Below, piece by piece: positions 24,579 to 32,373 of a stretch of 64,000 bases of DNA. The DNA is from Tabrizicola_A sp965284335 (GTDB taxonomy: Bacteria; Pseudomonadota; Alphaproteobacteria; Rhodobacterales; Rhodobacteraceae). A program made the position numbers and the translations under genes. The notes beneath the pieces are model-generated. The model worked only from the letters and a program-made list of their open reading frames with translations. It searched no databases and was not told the DNA's origin. Numbering within the stretch: position 1 is the first letter of the stretch; the number at the start of each line of letters is the position of its first letter. The stretch lies in the NCBI RefSeq assembly GCF_965284335.1, contig NZ_OZ260076.1, one strand, 5' to 3'.

Positions 24579-25478
24579 ATGCATTACGGATATATCGGCC
24601 TGGGCAATCTGGGGGCGGCCTGTGCGGGCTGTCTGCTTAAAGCGGGCTTTCAGGTGACGGTTTATGACCTGAACGCGAAGCTGGCCGAGCCTTTGGTGGC
24701 GATGGGGGCAAAGCTGGCGACGAGTGCCGAAGAGTTGGCGGGTGCGGTGGATCATGTGATCACCTGCCTGCCGTCTCCGGCGGTGTCGGAGCGGGTGTTG
24801 CGCAATATCCTGCCGCGCATGAAGCCGGGGGCGTCTTGGGTTGAGATGTCGACCTTGGGGCGCGATGAGGTGCTGAGCCTCGCCGCTGTCGCCGCCGAGG
24901 CGGGGGTGCGGATGCTGGAGCTGCCGGTGACGGGTGGGGTGCATCTGGCCTATCAGGGCAAGATCACCATGCTGGCGGGGGGTGACAAGGATCTGTTTGA
25001 TCTGCACCACGGCGCGATGGAGGCGATGGGCGACAAGATTTTCCACATGGGGCCTTTGGGATCTTCGTCGATCATCAAGGTCATCACCAATATGCTGGCC
25101 TTTATCCATCTGAAAGCCACGTCTGAGGCCCTGATGCTGGCCAAGCGCGGGGGGCTTGATCTGGGCCAAGCGTGGCATGCGATTGCGGCCTCGTCGGGCA
25201 ATTCCTTTGTGCATGAAACCGAAGGCGCGCTGATCTTGAACGGCAGCTATGACATCGCCTTCAACATCGATCTGGCGCTGAAGGATCTGGGCTTTGCCTT
25301 GGGCTTTGGCAAGGAATTCGGGGTGCCTTTGGATTTGGCGTCGATGACAAACCAGACCTATATCGCGGCCAAAGCAGCTTATGGCGGCGAGGCGCAATCG
25401 CCGATGATTGCGAAACTTCTGGAGGATCTGCTGGGAACCGACTTGCGCGCGCCGGGGTTCCCGGCAAGGTTGGAGTGA
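24579..25478 (+). CDS. NAD(P)-binding beta-hydroxyacid dehydrogenase (3-hydroxyisobutyrate dehydrogenase family)
   Basis: 299 residues. An N-terminal Rossmann motif GYIGLGNLGAACAG starts at residue 4, and the substrate-binding ELPVTGGV segment and the conserved Lys of the GSSSIIKVITNML helix are in place. The second of two tandem ATGs (24579) is chosen because GGAG at 24570-24573 is 5 nt away. Members oxidise beta-hydroxyacids or reduce semialdehydes (3-hydroxyisobutyrate, tartronate semialdehyde, succinic semialdehyde). Same direction as the aldehyde dehydrogenase, 57 nt downstream. Confidence 0.87.
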   Translation: MHYGYIGLGNLGAACAGCLLKAGFQVTVYDLNAKLAEPLVAMGAKLATSAEELAGAVDHVITCLPSPAVSERVLRNILPRMKPGASWVEMSTLGRDEVLSLAAVAAEAGVRMLELPVTGGVHLAYQGKITMLAGGDKDLFDLHHGAMEAMGDKIFHMGPLGSSSIIKVITNMLAFIHLKATSEALMLAKRGGLDLGQAWHAIAASSGNSFVHETEGALILNGSYDIAFNIDLALKDLGFALGFGKEFGVPLDLASMTNQTYIAAKAAYGGEAQSPMIAKLLEDLLGTDLRAPGFPARLE

Positions 25479-25494
25479 GGGCTTGGGGCTGACC

Positions 25495-25553
25495 CCGGGG
25501 GGACTTTGCGTCCCCCCGGACCCCCCTGCAGGATATTTGGGAACAGATGAAGG
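25495..25553 (+). repeat. Dispersed intergenic element, hybrid variant
   Basis: A 9-bp hairpin (CCGGGGGGA 25495-25503, TCCCCCCGG 25511-25519) is followed by ACCCCCCTGCA and the core GGATATTTGGGAACAG, then ATGAAGG. The core mixes features of the two other variants. It ends 8 nt before the next start codon. Confidence 0.6.
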
Positions 25554-25561
25554 GGTGGGGC

Positions 25562-26677
25562 ATGGACGAGGTGGCCAAGGCGCGGATGGCGCGGGTGTTG
25601 CACCATCGCAAAGCGGGGTTGTCCTTGGGCGAGCCGGTGGTGCCGCCGATTTCAGTCGCCACCACCTTCCATCTGCCACAGGCGCAGGGGGCGGCTTATT
25701 ATTACGGCCGCTCGGGCCAGCCCACATGGGATGCTGTTGAGGCGCAGCTTTCGATTTTGGAAGATGCCGAGGTGGTGACATTCCCCTCGGGCATGGCGGC
25801 GATTTCGGCGGCCCTGATTGCGACGCTGAAGGCCGGGGCTCGGGTGATGATCCCGTCGGATGGGTATTATGTGACCCGGCTTTTGGGGCGCGATCTTTTG
25901 GCGGTCTATGGGGTTGAGGTGGTGGAGGTGCCGACGCTGGAGATGCCGGCGGCGGATTTCACCGGCTTTGATGTGATCTATATCGAGACGCCTTCGAACC
26001 CGGGTCTGGATGTTCTTGATATTGCAGCGATCTCTGCGCGTGCCCATGCGGCGGGGGCGCTTGTGATTGCCGACAACACCACGATGACACCCCTGTTGCA
26101 GCGCCCCTTGGATCTGGGGGCGGATCTGGTGGTGGCGGCCGATACCAAGGCGCCTGCGGGGCATTCGGATGCTTTGTTCGGCCATGTGGCGGGGCGTGAT
26201 GCCAATCTGATGGCGCGCATCCGCGAGGGGCGGCGGCAATCAGGCGCGGTGCCGGGGCCGTTTGAGGCCTATTTGGTGCATCGTGGAATTGAAACCTTGG
26301 AAGTGCGTCTTGCACGCATGTGCGAAAGTGCGGCGGTCATTGCCGCGCGGCTGGCTGAACACCCGACGGTGACGGGGCTGCGCTATCCGGGGCTTGCAAG
26401 TGACCGGTCCTATGCTGTGGCCCAGCGCCAAATGGTGAATGGTGGGTTCCTGATTGGGTTTGAGCTGGCCGATGAGGACAGTGCCGAGGCATTTTTGGCC
26501 CGTTGCCCCTTGATCGAGCAGGCAACCAGTTTTGGCGGCGTGCATAGTGCGGCCGAGCGGCGCGCGCGTTGGGGGGATGCTGTGGCCCCCGGCTTCATTC
26601 GTCTGTCGATCGGCGTGGAACCGGTTGAGGTTCTGTGGCAGGCGATCAATGATGCGCTTGGGGGCGGAAATTGCTGA
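25562..26677 (+). CDS. Cys/Met-metabolism PLP-dependent enzyme (cystathionine gamma-synthase/lyase family)
   Basis: 371 residues, fold type I. Motifs are in family order: PVVPPISVATTFHLP near residue 24, YYYGRSGQPTWDAVEAQLSILEDAE, the substrate segment YIETPSNPGLDV, IADNTT and the likely PLP lysine in AADTKAPAGHSD. Family members cleave or form C-S bonds at the beta or gamma carbon. The start ATG 25562 has AAGGGG 7 nt upstream; an ATG 15 nt earlier lies in the repeat. Its presence at the end of a putative N-methyl catabolic operon is unexpected, and a role in handling a sulfur- or amino-containing product is only a guess. Confidence 0.85.
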   Translation: MDEVAKARMARVLHHRKAGLSLGEPVVPPISVATTFHLPQAQGAAYYYGRSGQPTWDAVEAQLSILEDAEVVTFPSGMAAISAALIATLKAGARVMIPSDGYYVTRLLGRDLLAVYGVEVVEVPTLEMPAADFTGFDVIYIETPSNPGLDVLDIAAISARAHAAGALVIADNTTMTPLLQRPLDLGADLVVAADTKAPAGHSDALFGHVAGRDANLMARIREGRRQSGAVPGPFEAYLVHRGIETLEVRLARMCESAAVIAARLAEHPTVTGLRYPGLASDRSYAVAQRQMVNGGFLIGFELADEDSAEAFLARCPLIEQATSFGGVHSAAERRARWGDAVAPGFIRLSIGVEPVEVLWQAINDALGGGNC

Positions 26678-26695
26678 TCTGATCCGGTTCAGCCC

Positions 26696-26724
26696 TTGAC
26701 CTTCGCCGGTCTAGCCCTCTTATT
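26696..26724 (+). promoter_or_regulatory. Candidate sodB promoter
   Basis: TTGACC at 26696-26701 and CTTATT at 26719-26724 are 17 nt apart, 37 bp before the sodB start. The -35 match is good and the -10 weak. Confidence 0.4.
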
Positions 26725-26761
26725 CCACCAGACCGCGTAAACCTTGAACAGGAGAAGTCAG

Positions 26762-27364
26762 ATGGCTTTCACCCTTCCCGATCTTCCTTATGCCCACGAT
26801 GCACTTGCCTCGCTTGGCATGTCGAAAGAGACCTTCGAGTATCACCACGACATTCACCACAAGGCCTATGTCGACAATGGCAACAAGCTGATTGCGGGCA
26901 CCGAGTGGGAAGGCAAGTCGCTGGAAGATATCGTGCGCGGCACCTATAACGCGGGCGCCGTGGCGCAAAACGGCATCTTCAACAATGCCTCGCAGCATTG
27001 GAACCACAACCTGTTTTGGGAAGTGATGGGGCCTGGCGAAGACAAGAAGATGCCGGGCGCTTTGGAAAAGGCGCTGGTTGAGGCTTTTGGCTCGGTTGCC
27101 AAGTTCAAGGAAGATTTTGCCGCTGCGGGTGCGGGCCAGTTCGGCTCGGGCTGGTGCTGGCTTGTCAAGGATAAGGATGGCAGCCTGAAGGTCACCAAGA
27201 CCGAGAACGGCGTGAACCCCTTGTGCTTTGGCCAGACCGCATTGCTGGGCTGCGATGTGTGGGAACATTCCTATTACATCGACTTCCGCAACAAGCGCCC
27301 GGCCTATCTGACCAACTTCCTCGACAAGCTGGTGAATTGGGAGGCGGTTGCCGCCAAGCTCTGA
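26762..27364 (+). CDS. sodB: Superoxide dismutase, iron type
   Basis: 200 residues, cytoplasmic Fe/Mn SOD family; converts superoxide to H2O2 and O2. Metal ligands are visible in FEYHHDIHHKAY, NNASQHWNHNLFW and DVWEHSYYIDF. The Gln preceding the second histidine ligand (ASQHWNH) is the iron-type placement rather than the manganese-type. AGGAGA at 26749-26754 gives 7-nt spacing to ATG 26762. A strong terminator follows, so it is probably monocistronic. Confidence 0.95.
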   Translation: MAFTLPDLPYAHDALASLGMSKETFEYHHDIHHKAYVDNGNKLIAGTEWEGKSLEDIVRGTYNAGAVAQNGIFNNASQHWNHNLFWEVMGPGEDKKMPGALEKALVEAFGSVAKFKEDFAAAGAGQFGSGWCWLVKDKDGSLKVTKTENGVNPLCFGQTALLGCDVWEHSYYIDFRNKRPAYLTNFLDKLVNWEAVAAKL

Positions 27365-27400
27365 GGCTTGCGGGCATCACGGCCTTATGTCACGGATCAA

Positions 27401-27433
27401 CCGCCGTCCCATCCGGGGCGGCGGTTTTCGTTT
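27401..27433 (+). terminator. Rho-independent terminator after sodB
   Basis: A 10-bp stem (CCGCCGTCCC 27401-27410 with GGGGCGGCGG 27415-27424, one G-U pair) with loop ATCC is followed by TTTTCGTTT. It lies just before the rarD start. Confidence 0.85.
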
Positions 27434-27442
27434 GGGGCGCTT

Positions 27443-28387
27443 ATGACTGAGGCGGCAAAGGGGGTTCTGGCGATTGTCGGGGCCTGCATGATCTGGGGCT
27501 TTGCCACCTTGTATTACAAGGCGATGGCGCATGTGCCGCCTTTGGAGGTGCTGGCGCATCGGTCCCTGTGGACGCTGGTCCTCTTTGGCGCGGTGCTTGC
27601 CTTGCGGGGGCGGCTTGGGCAAGTCTGGGGGCTGATTGCGGGGCCGATGGGGGCGCGTGTGGCCTTGGCGGGCGCGATTGTTGCGGTGAACTGGGGCCTT
27701 TTCATCTTTGCCATTCAGGCGGGCTATGCGGTGGAGGCCAGCCTTGGCTATTACATCTTCCCGCTGGTGACGGTGATGATGGGCGTTGTGATCTTGGGCG
27801 AGCGGCTGAGCCGGGCGCAAGGGGCGGCGGTGGGGCTTGCGGCGCTTGCGGTGGCGTTCTTGACCTGGGGGCTGGGGGTGGCGCCATGGATGGCGCTGGC
27901 CTTGGCCTTTTCCTTTGCGCCTTACATGCTGTTGAAGAAAAAGCTCGCCGCGCCCGCGGCGGTTTCGGTCACGGCCGAGGTGGCTTTGATCGCCCCCTTT
28001 GCCTTGGCGCTGTTGATCTGGGCGGGGGCAGGCGGCCCCATCTTTGGCCGGGATGGCGGCTGGTTCGGGGCGGATCTTTATTCAACCTTGATGTTGCCCG
28101 TCACGGGCATCATCACCGGCCTGCCTTTGGTGCTGTTTTCATGGGGCGCGCAGCGGGTGCGGCTGTCAACCTTGGGGCTGGTGCAATATTTGAATCCCAC
28201 GCTTCAGGCCTTTTCGGCCGTAGTCGTGATGGGTGAGCCCTTTACCCCTTGGCACGGGTTGGCCTTTGGCCTGATCTGGGCGGCGCTGGCGGTTTATTCC
28301 TTTGAAGTCTGGCGTCAGGACAGGCGTCAGCAAAGGGCGGCGCGCAATGCCGCCTCGAGCGAGGCGACATCCGGCACGCTGGTGTAA
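27443..28387 (+). CDS. rarD: EamA-family transporter, RarD type
   Basis: 314 residues with about ten hydrophobic segments, organised as two EamA repeats. The first segment (KGVLAIVGACMIWGFATLYYKAM) and LEVLAHRSLWT are typical of RarD. RarD proteins are drug/metabolite transporters; a link to chloramphenicol sensitivity is annotated for some but the natural substrate is unsettled. ATG 27443 lies right after the sodB terminator. Its 3' end overlaps the convergent LOG-like gene by 61 bp, which adds the polar tail QQRAARNAASSEATSGTLV. Confidence 0.88.
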   Translation: MTEAAKGVLAIVGACMIWGFATLYYKAMAHVPPLEVLAHRSLWTLVLFGAVLALRGRLGQVWGLIAGPMGARVALAGAIVAVNWGLFIFAIQAGYAVEASLGYYIFPLVTVMMGVVILGERLSRAQGAAVGLAALAVAFLTWGLGVAPWMALALAFSFAPYMLLKKKLAAPAAVSVTAEVALIAPFALALLIWAGAGGPIFGRDGGWFGADLYSTLMLPVTGIITGLPLVLFSWGAQRVRLSTLGLVQYLNPTLQAFSAVVVMGEPFTPWHGLAFGLIWAALAVYSFEVWRQDRRQQRAARNAASSEATSGTLV

Positions 28388-28887
28388 AGCGCCAGCATCG
28401 AGGCATCGGCAAAGCCTTGGGCGACGAGATGGGTCAAAAGCGCCTCAAGCGGTTGCCAATAGCCGTCGTTGTTCAAAAGAAAGATCGGTTTTCTGTGCAG
28501 CCCGATCTGGGCCCAGGTCAGAACTTCGAAAAACTCGTCGAGTGAACCTGCGCCGCCGGGCAGGACGACAATGGCATCCGAGTTCATGAACATCACCTTT
28601 TTGCGCTCGTGCATGTCTTCGGTGATGACGAATTGCGTCAGATCGCGTTTGCCGCGTTCTGCCCCCATCAGATGCGTGGGGATCACCCCCATCGTGACGG
28701 CACCGGCACTTTGGGCGCTGCGGGCAACTTCGCCCATGATGCCCACATCGCCTGCGCCGTACACCAGCCGCCAGCCATTGGCCGCGATCATCTGGCCGGT
28801 TTGGCGGCCTGCCTCAAGATGGGCGGGGTTCAGGCCGGGACGGGCACCACAAAAGACACAAATCGAAAAGCCGGGGCTTTGCATCAT
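28327..28887 (-). CDS. LOG-family protein (putative cytokinin riboside 5'-monophosphate phosphoribohydrolase)
   Basis: 186 residues, Rossmann-like. The LOG signature is present as LPGGAGSLDEFFE (about residues 109-121) and GAGDVGIMGEVA (about 45-56). Family members hydrolyse the N-glycosidic bond of nucleoside 5'-monophosphates. ATG 28887 has AGGA 5 nt upstream; GTG 28890 and ATG 28884 are alternatives. Convergent with rarD and overlapping its last 61 bp in another frame. Confidence 0.88.
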   Translation of the reverse strand: MMQSPGFSICVFCGARPGLNPAHLEAGRQTGQMIAANGWRLVYGAGDVGIMGEVARSAQSAGAVTMGVIPTHLMGAERGKRDLTQFVITEDMHERKKVMFMNSDAIVVLPGGAGSLDEFFEVLTWAQIGLHRKPIFLLNNDGYWQPLEALLTHLVAQGFADASMLALYTSVPDVASLEAALRAALC

Positions 28888-28971
28888 CACGATCCTGAAA
28901 AAAGGTTGCTTTCATCGGTGTATCGGGGTTCCCATGCAAAAGAAAGGCGCTCGGCAGGGAGGCAGGCAATC

Positions 28972-30174
28972 ATGAAGGCGAAGGGATCGACCGGTTGGGT
29001 CGTGGCCGTCGGGGGGGCGGTGGTTGCGATTTTGGCGCTGATTTGGGGGATTGGTCGCGAGACACCCAGCGCTGAACGGGCCGCGACGAGCGAGACCGCG
29101 CCCGCAGCGGCGGGCGATGTTGCCGCCAAGCCCGAGGGCGCTGTGGCAGAGGCGCCTGCCGATGTGGCAGCAGCGACGGCGGCCAGCCCAGAGCCGCCGC
29201 GGGTGGATGTGGTGCGGGTGGATGCGGGCGGGCTTGCCACCATTGCGGGCACGGCACAGCCGGGGGCTGTGGTTGCCCTGCGGTTGGACGGCACAGAGCT
29301 TGCCCGGATCACGGCCGATGCGACGGGCCAGTTCGCCACGCTTGTGACCTTGCCCCCCTCGGACGCACCGCGCCTGATGCAACTGGTCGAGATTCTGGCC
29401 GATGGGGGTGAGGTTGTGGGGCCTGATAGCCTTGCGCTTGCGCCGGTTGCGGGGCCTGAGGCGGCGGCTGCGACGGAAGCTATGGCCGAAGAGCCGGGGG
29501 CGCAGGCCGCAGGGCTTTTGGTCTCGCCAGAAGGGGTGAGTGTGCTGCCCGATGAGACAACCCCCGCCAGCCCGGCCTTGCCGATCTCGATCGATACCAT
29601 TGCCTATGGGGCCGCGGGCGAGGTGATGTTGTCGGGCCGTGCAAGCCTGGGTGCGCAGTTGCGGGTTTATCTGGATGAGGCTTTGGTGGCCGAGCCTATG
29701 GCCGATGGCCAAGGGGCTTGGACGGCTGAGATTGCCGAGGTGGCGGCCGGTCTGCATCTGCTGCGCGTTGACGAGATTGACGCGACAGGTGCTGTGCTGT
29801 CGCGGTTTGAAACCCCGTTCCAACGTGACCTGCCTGCTCAAGCCGAGAGCGAAACTGAGGCCGGGGCCAGCGCCGCGCTTGGCGCAACCTCGACAGAGCC
29901 CGAGGCCGATGGCACTGGCGAACCCGCGCCAGAGGTGGCAGCAGACGCGGCCCCTGAGGCAGCGGCAGAGGCCGAACCCGTCGCGGCGGCACCCGCACCT
30001 GCACCTGCGCCGGTGACCATCACGGTGCAGCCGGGCTTTACCCTTTGGGCCATTGCGCGCGAGAATTACGGCGATGGGGTGATGTATGTTCAGGTCTTTG
30101 AAGCCAACCGCGACAAGATCAAGGATCCGGACCTGATTTATCCGGGACAGGTCTTTACCGTGCCGCAGCCCTGA
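28972..30174 (+). CDS. Membrane-anchored LysM peptidoglycan-binding protein
   Basis: 400 residues. An N-terminal uncleaved-looking signal anchor (WVVAVGGAVVAILALIWGIG, residues 9-28) leads to an Ala/Pro/Glu-rich linker, two beta-rich repeats (about residues 75-140 and 205-275, each with a '.G.A..GA.V.L.LDG..LA' pattern), another acidic Ala/Pro linker and a C-terminal LysM domain (TITVQPGFTLWAIARENYG, about residue 345 to the end). Such proteins bind peptidoglycan in the periplasm. Similar ones are common as single genes in Rhodobacteraceae; function unknown. Confidence 0.85.
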   Translation: MKAKGSTGWVVAVGGAVVAILALIWGIGRETPSAERAATSETAPAAAGDVAAKPEGAVAEAPADVAAATAASPEPPRVDVVRVDAGGLATIAGTAQPGAVVALRLDGTELARITADATGQFATLVTLPPSDAPRLMQLVEILADGGEVVGPDSLALAPVAGPEAAAATEAMAEEPGAQAAGLLVSPEGVSVLPDETTPASPALPISIDTIAYGAAGEVMLSGRASLGAQLRVYLDEALVAEPMADGQGAWTAEIAEVAAGLHLLRVDEIDATGAVLSRFETPFQRDLPAQAESETEAGASAALGATSTEPEADGTGEPAPEVAADAAPEAAAEAEPVAAAPAPAPAPVTITVQPGFTLWAIARENYGDGVMYVQVFEANRDKIKDPDLIYPGQVFTVPQP

Positions 30175-30486
30175 CGGGGGGAATGAAGGCGCGAATGACG
30201 GGGCGAAGGCGGTCTAAGGCCGCGCATGGGGCTGCGGTAGGATGCCTCCGGCGGGGATATTTGGGCCACATTGAAGGCGCAGGGCTGCGATTTTGATCTT
30301 CGGTTGCAAAGGTAAGAGGTGCGCGCGGCATGAGATGCTCTGCGGCCTTGGCGCTTGCGGCATGGCACAGGGTTCTAAGGCGCGCGCGCCGACTTGCGCC
30401 TTGGGCTTGGATTGCGGATGCAGGATTGAACCCACCCTGTCAGAGGGCTATGCCGGGCCTTAGCAAACGTATTGGATTCGACCATC
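30175..30486. other. 312-bp intergenic region without a gene
   Basis: It holds a dispersed element copy (30255-30278) and GC-rich sequence with no long coding frame of family quality. A stretch around 30421-30445 resembles a tRNA T-arm by eye but does not fold as one. A promoter for the Atm1 gene should lie here, but I could not place it with confidence. Confidence 0.5.
30255..30278 (+). repeat. Dispersed intergenic element, GATATTTGGGCCACATTG variant
   Basis: GATATTTGGGCCACATTG followed by AAGGC, identical in the core to the copy at 7886-7910. The preceding hairpin is shorter here (CCTCCGGCGGGG, 30245-30256). Confidence 0.6.
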
Positions 30487-32322
30487 ATGCGCCGCCAGAC
30501 CGCCACTTCTGCCGATCAGCACCCGGCCTCTGCCTCGGGCTGGGCCACAATCGCGCGGGTATTGCCCTATCTCTGGCCGGCGGGGCAGGCTTGGGTCAAG
30601 CGCCGGGTGATCGGGGCTTTGATGCTTTTGGTGATGGCCAAGCTGATTTCGGTGACCACGCCGTATTTTTACAAACTGGCTGTGGATATGCTGAGTGGCG
30701 AGGTGGCCAATGATCCGGTCTGGATGATGACCTTGGGCGCGGTCGGCTTGACGGTGGCCTATGGTCTGGCGCGGCTCGGGGCGGTGGCCTTTGGCGAGGC
30801 GCGCGATGCGGTCTTTGCCCGCGTTGGTCAGCGCGCCATTCGCCAACTGGCGCTGGAGACCTTTCGCCACATCCATGCGCTGTCCTTGCGCTATCACATC
30901 ACGCGCAAGACCGGGGGCCTTTCGCGCATCATCGAGCGGGGGGTGAAGGGCGTCGATTTCCTGTTGCGCTTTATGCTGTTTTCGGTCGGCCCGTTGATCT
31001 TGGAACTGACCATGGTGTCAGCACTTTTTGCGCTGTTGTTCGGGCTGGAATACATGGTCGTCGTGGTCATCACCATTGCGATCTATGTCGCCTTCACCTT
31101 CAAGGTGACCGAGCTGCGGGTGCGCATCCGGCGCGAGATGAACGATCAGGACACCGATGCCAATCAAAAGGCGGTGGACAGCCTGTTGAACTTTGAAACC
31201 GTCAAGTATTTCAACGCCGAGGCGCGCGAGGCGGCGCGCTATGATGTCGCCATGCAGCGCTATGAGGTGGCCGCCGTCAAGACCGGGCAGTCGTTGTCGT
31301 TTCTGAACGCGGGGCAGTCTTTCATCATCACCACCGGCCTTGTGATCGTGATGATCATGGCGGCGCGCGGCGTGCAGGCGGGGGTTCTGACGGTGGGCGA
31401 TTTCGTGATGGTCAACGCCTATATGATCCAAATCACCATGCCCTTGAACTTCCTTGGCACGGTCTACCGCGAGATCCGGCAGGCTTTGGTCGATATGGGG
31501 GCGATGTTTGGCCTTTTGGGCCAGCCCGCCGAGGTGACCGACAAGCCCGGCGCCCAAGCTCTGGCCGTCAAGGGCGGCGAGATCGTGTTTGAGGATGTGC
31601 ATTTTGCCTATGATCCGGCGCGGCCCATTCTGAAGGGCATTTCGCTTACCGTGCGGCCCGGACATAAGGTGGCGCTGGTTGGGCCTTCGGGGTCGGGCAA
31701 ATCCACCATTGGGCGGCTGTTGTTTCGGTTTTACGATGTCACGGCGGGGGCCGTGCGCATTGATGGGCAGGACATTCGCGATGTGCAGCAAACCAGTCTG
31801 CATGCGGCGATTGGCGTCGTGCCGCAGGATACGGTTTTGTTCAACGATACGGTTTATTACAATATTGCCTATGGCCGCGATGGTGCGACCGAGGCCGAGG
31901 TTGTGACCGCAGCCAAGGCCGCGCGTATCCATGATTTCATCATGTCCTTGCCCGAGGGCTATGACACCACGGTGGGCGAGCGGGGGTTGAAACTGTCGGG
32001 CGGTGAAAAGCAGCGGGTCGGCATTGCGCGCACGCTTTTGAAGAACCCGCCGATCCTGATTTTGGACGAGGCGACCAGTGCCTTGGACACCCAGACCGAA
32101 CGCTCGATCCAGGAAAGTCTGGCTGAGATGGGGCAGGGCCGGTCGGTCATCACCATCGCGCACCGCCTGTCGACGATTGCCGATGCCGATTGCATTTTGG
32201 TGCTGGAAGATGGCCGCGTCACCGAAGAGGGCACCCATGAGCAGCTTTTGGCGCTTGAGGGCAAATATGCCGCCATGTGGGCGCGCCAATCGGCCGAGGA
32301 AGAGGATCAGGCGGCGGCCTGA
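30487..32322 (+). CDS. ABC exporter, Atm1/heavy-metal-tolerance type (half transporter)
   Basis: 611 residues. An N-terminal six-helix exporter domain (about residues 35-330) is fused to an ATPase domain: Walker A GPSGSGKST at 399-407, Q-loop VVPQDTVLF, signature LSGGE at 503-507, Walker B ILILDEAT, H-loop IAHRLS. The loop sequences DQDTDANQKAVDSLLNFETVKYFNAE and the long N-terminal segment match the Atm1/HMT subfamily, which exports glutathione-linked sulfur species or metal conjugates. It works as a homodimer in the inner membrane. ATG 30487 has no strong ribosome site; TTG 30472 is an alternative. Confidence 0.9.
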   Translation: MRRQTATSADQHPASASGWATIARVLPYLWPAGQAWVKRRVIGALMLLVMAKLISVTTPYFYKLAVDMLSGEVANDPVWMMTLGAVGLTVAYGLARLGAVAFGEARDAVFARVGQRAIRQLALETFRHIHALSLRYHITRKTGGLSRIIERGVKGVDFLLRFMLFSVGPLILELTMVSALFALLFGLEYMVVVVITIAIYVAFTFKVTELRVRIRREMNDQDTDANQKAVDSLLNFETVKYFNAEAREAARYDVAMQRYEVAAVKTGQSLSFLNAGQSFIITTGLVIVMIMAARGVQAGVLTVGDFVMVNAYMIQITMPLNFLGTVYREIRQALVDMGAMFGLLGQPAEVTDKPGAQALAVKGGEIVFEDVHFAYDPARPILKGISLTVRPGHKVALVGPSGSGKSTIGRLLFRFYDVTAGAVRIDGQDIRDVQQTSLHAAIGVVPQDTVLFNDTVYYNIAYGRDGATEAEVVTAAKAARIHDFIMSLPEGYDTTVGERGLKLSGGEKQRVGIARTLLKNPPILILDEATSALDTQTERSIQESLAEMGQGRSVITIAHRLSTIADADCILVLEDGRVTEEGTHEQLLALEGKYAAMWARQSAEEEDQAAA

Positions 32323-32338
32323 GGGGGCCCGAGCCCCC
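32323..32338 (+). terminator. Short GC hairpin after the ABC exporter
   Basis: GGGGGC (32323-32328) pairs with GCCCCC (32333-32338) across a 4-nt loop, immediately after the stop codon and followed only by TT. A weak terminator candidate. Confidence 0.35.
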
Positions 32339-32373
32339 TTGACCGGCCCCGCGCAACAGGCCAAACCCGGCCC

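Noticed and set aside
24222..25781. Minus-strand open frame of 519 codons crossing three plus-strand genes
   Set aside because: It runs through two intergenic regions and a repeat element, which a real gene would not be expected to do here.
26762..27364. Manganese superoxide dismutase
   Set aside because: The Gln in NNASQHWNH is in the iron-type position, so SodB is the better call.
30421..30470. tRNA-like T-arm sequence (GGGTTCAATCC on the minus strand)
   Set aside because: The five bases either side of the loop do not pair, and no D-arm, anticodon arm or acceptor stem can be drawn.
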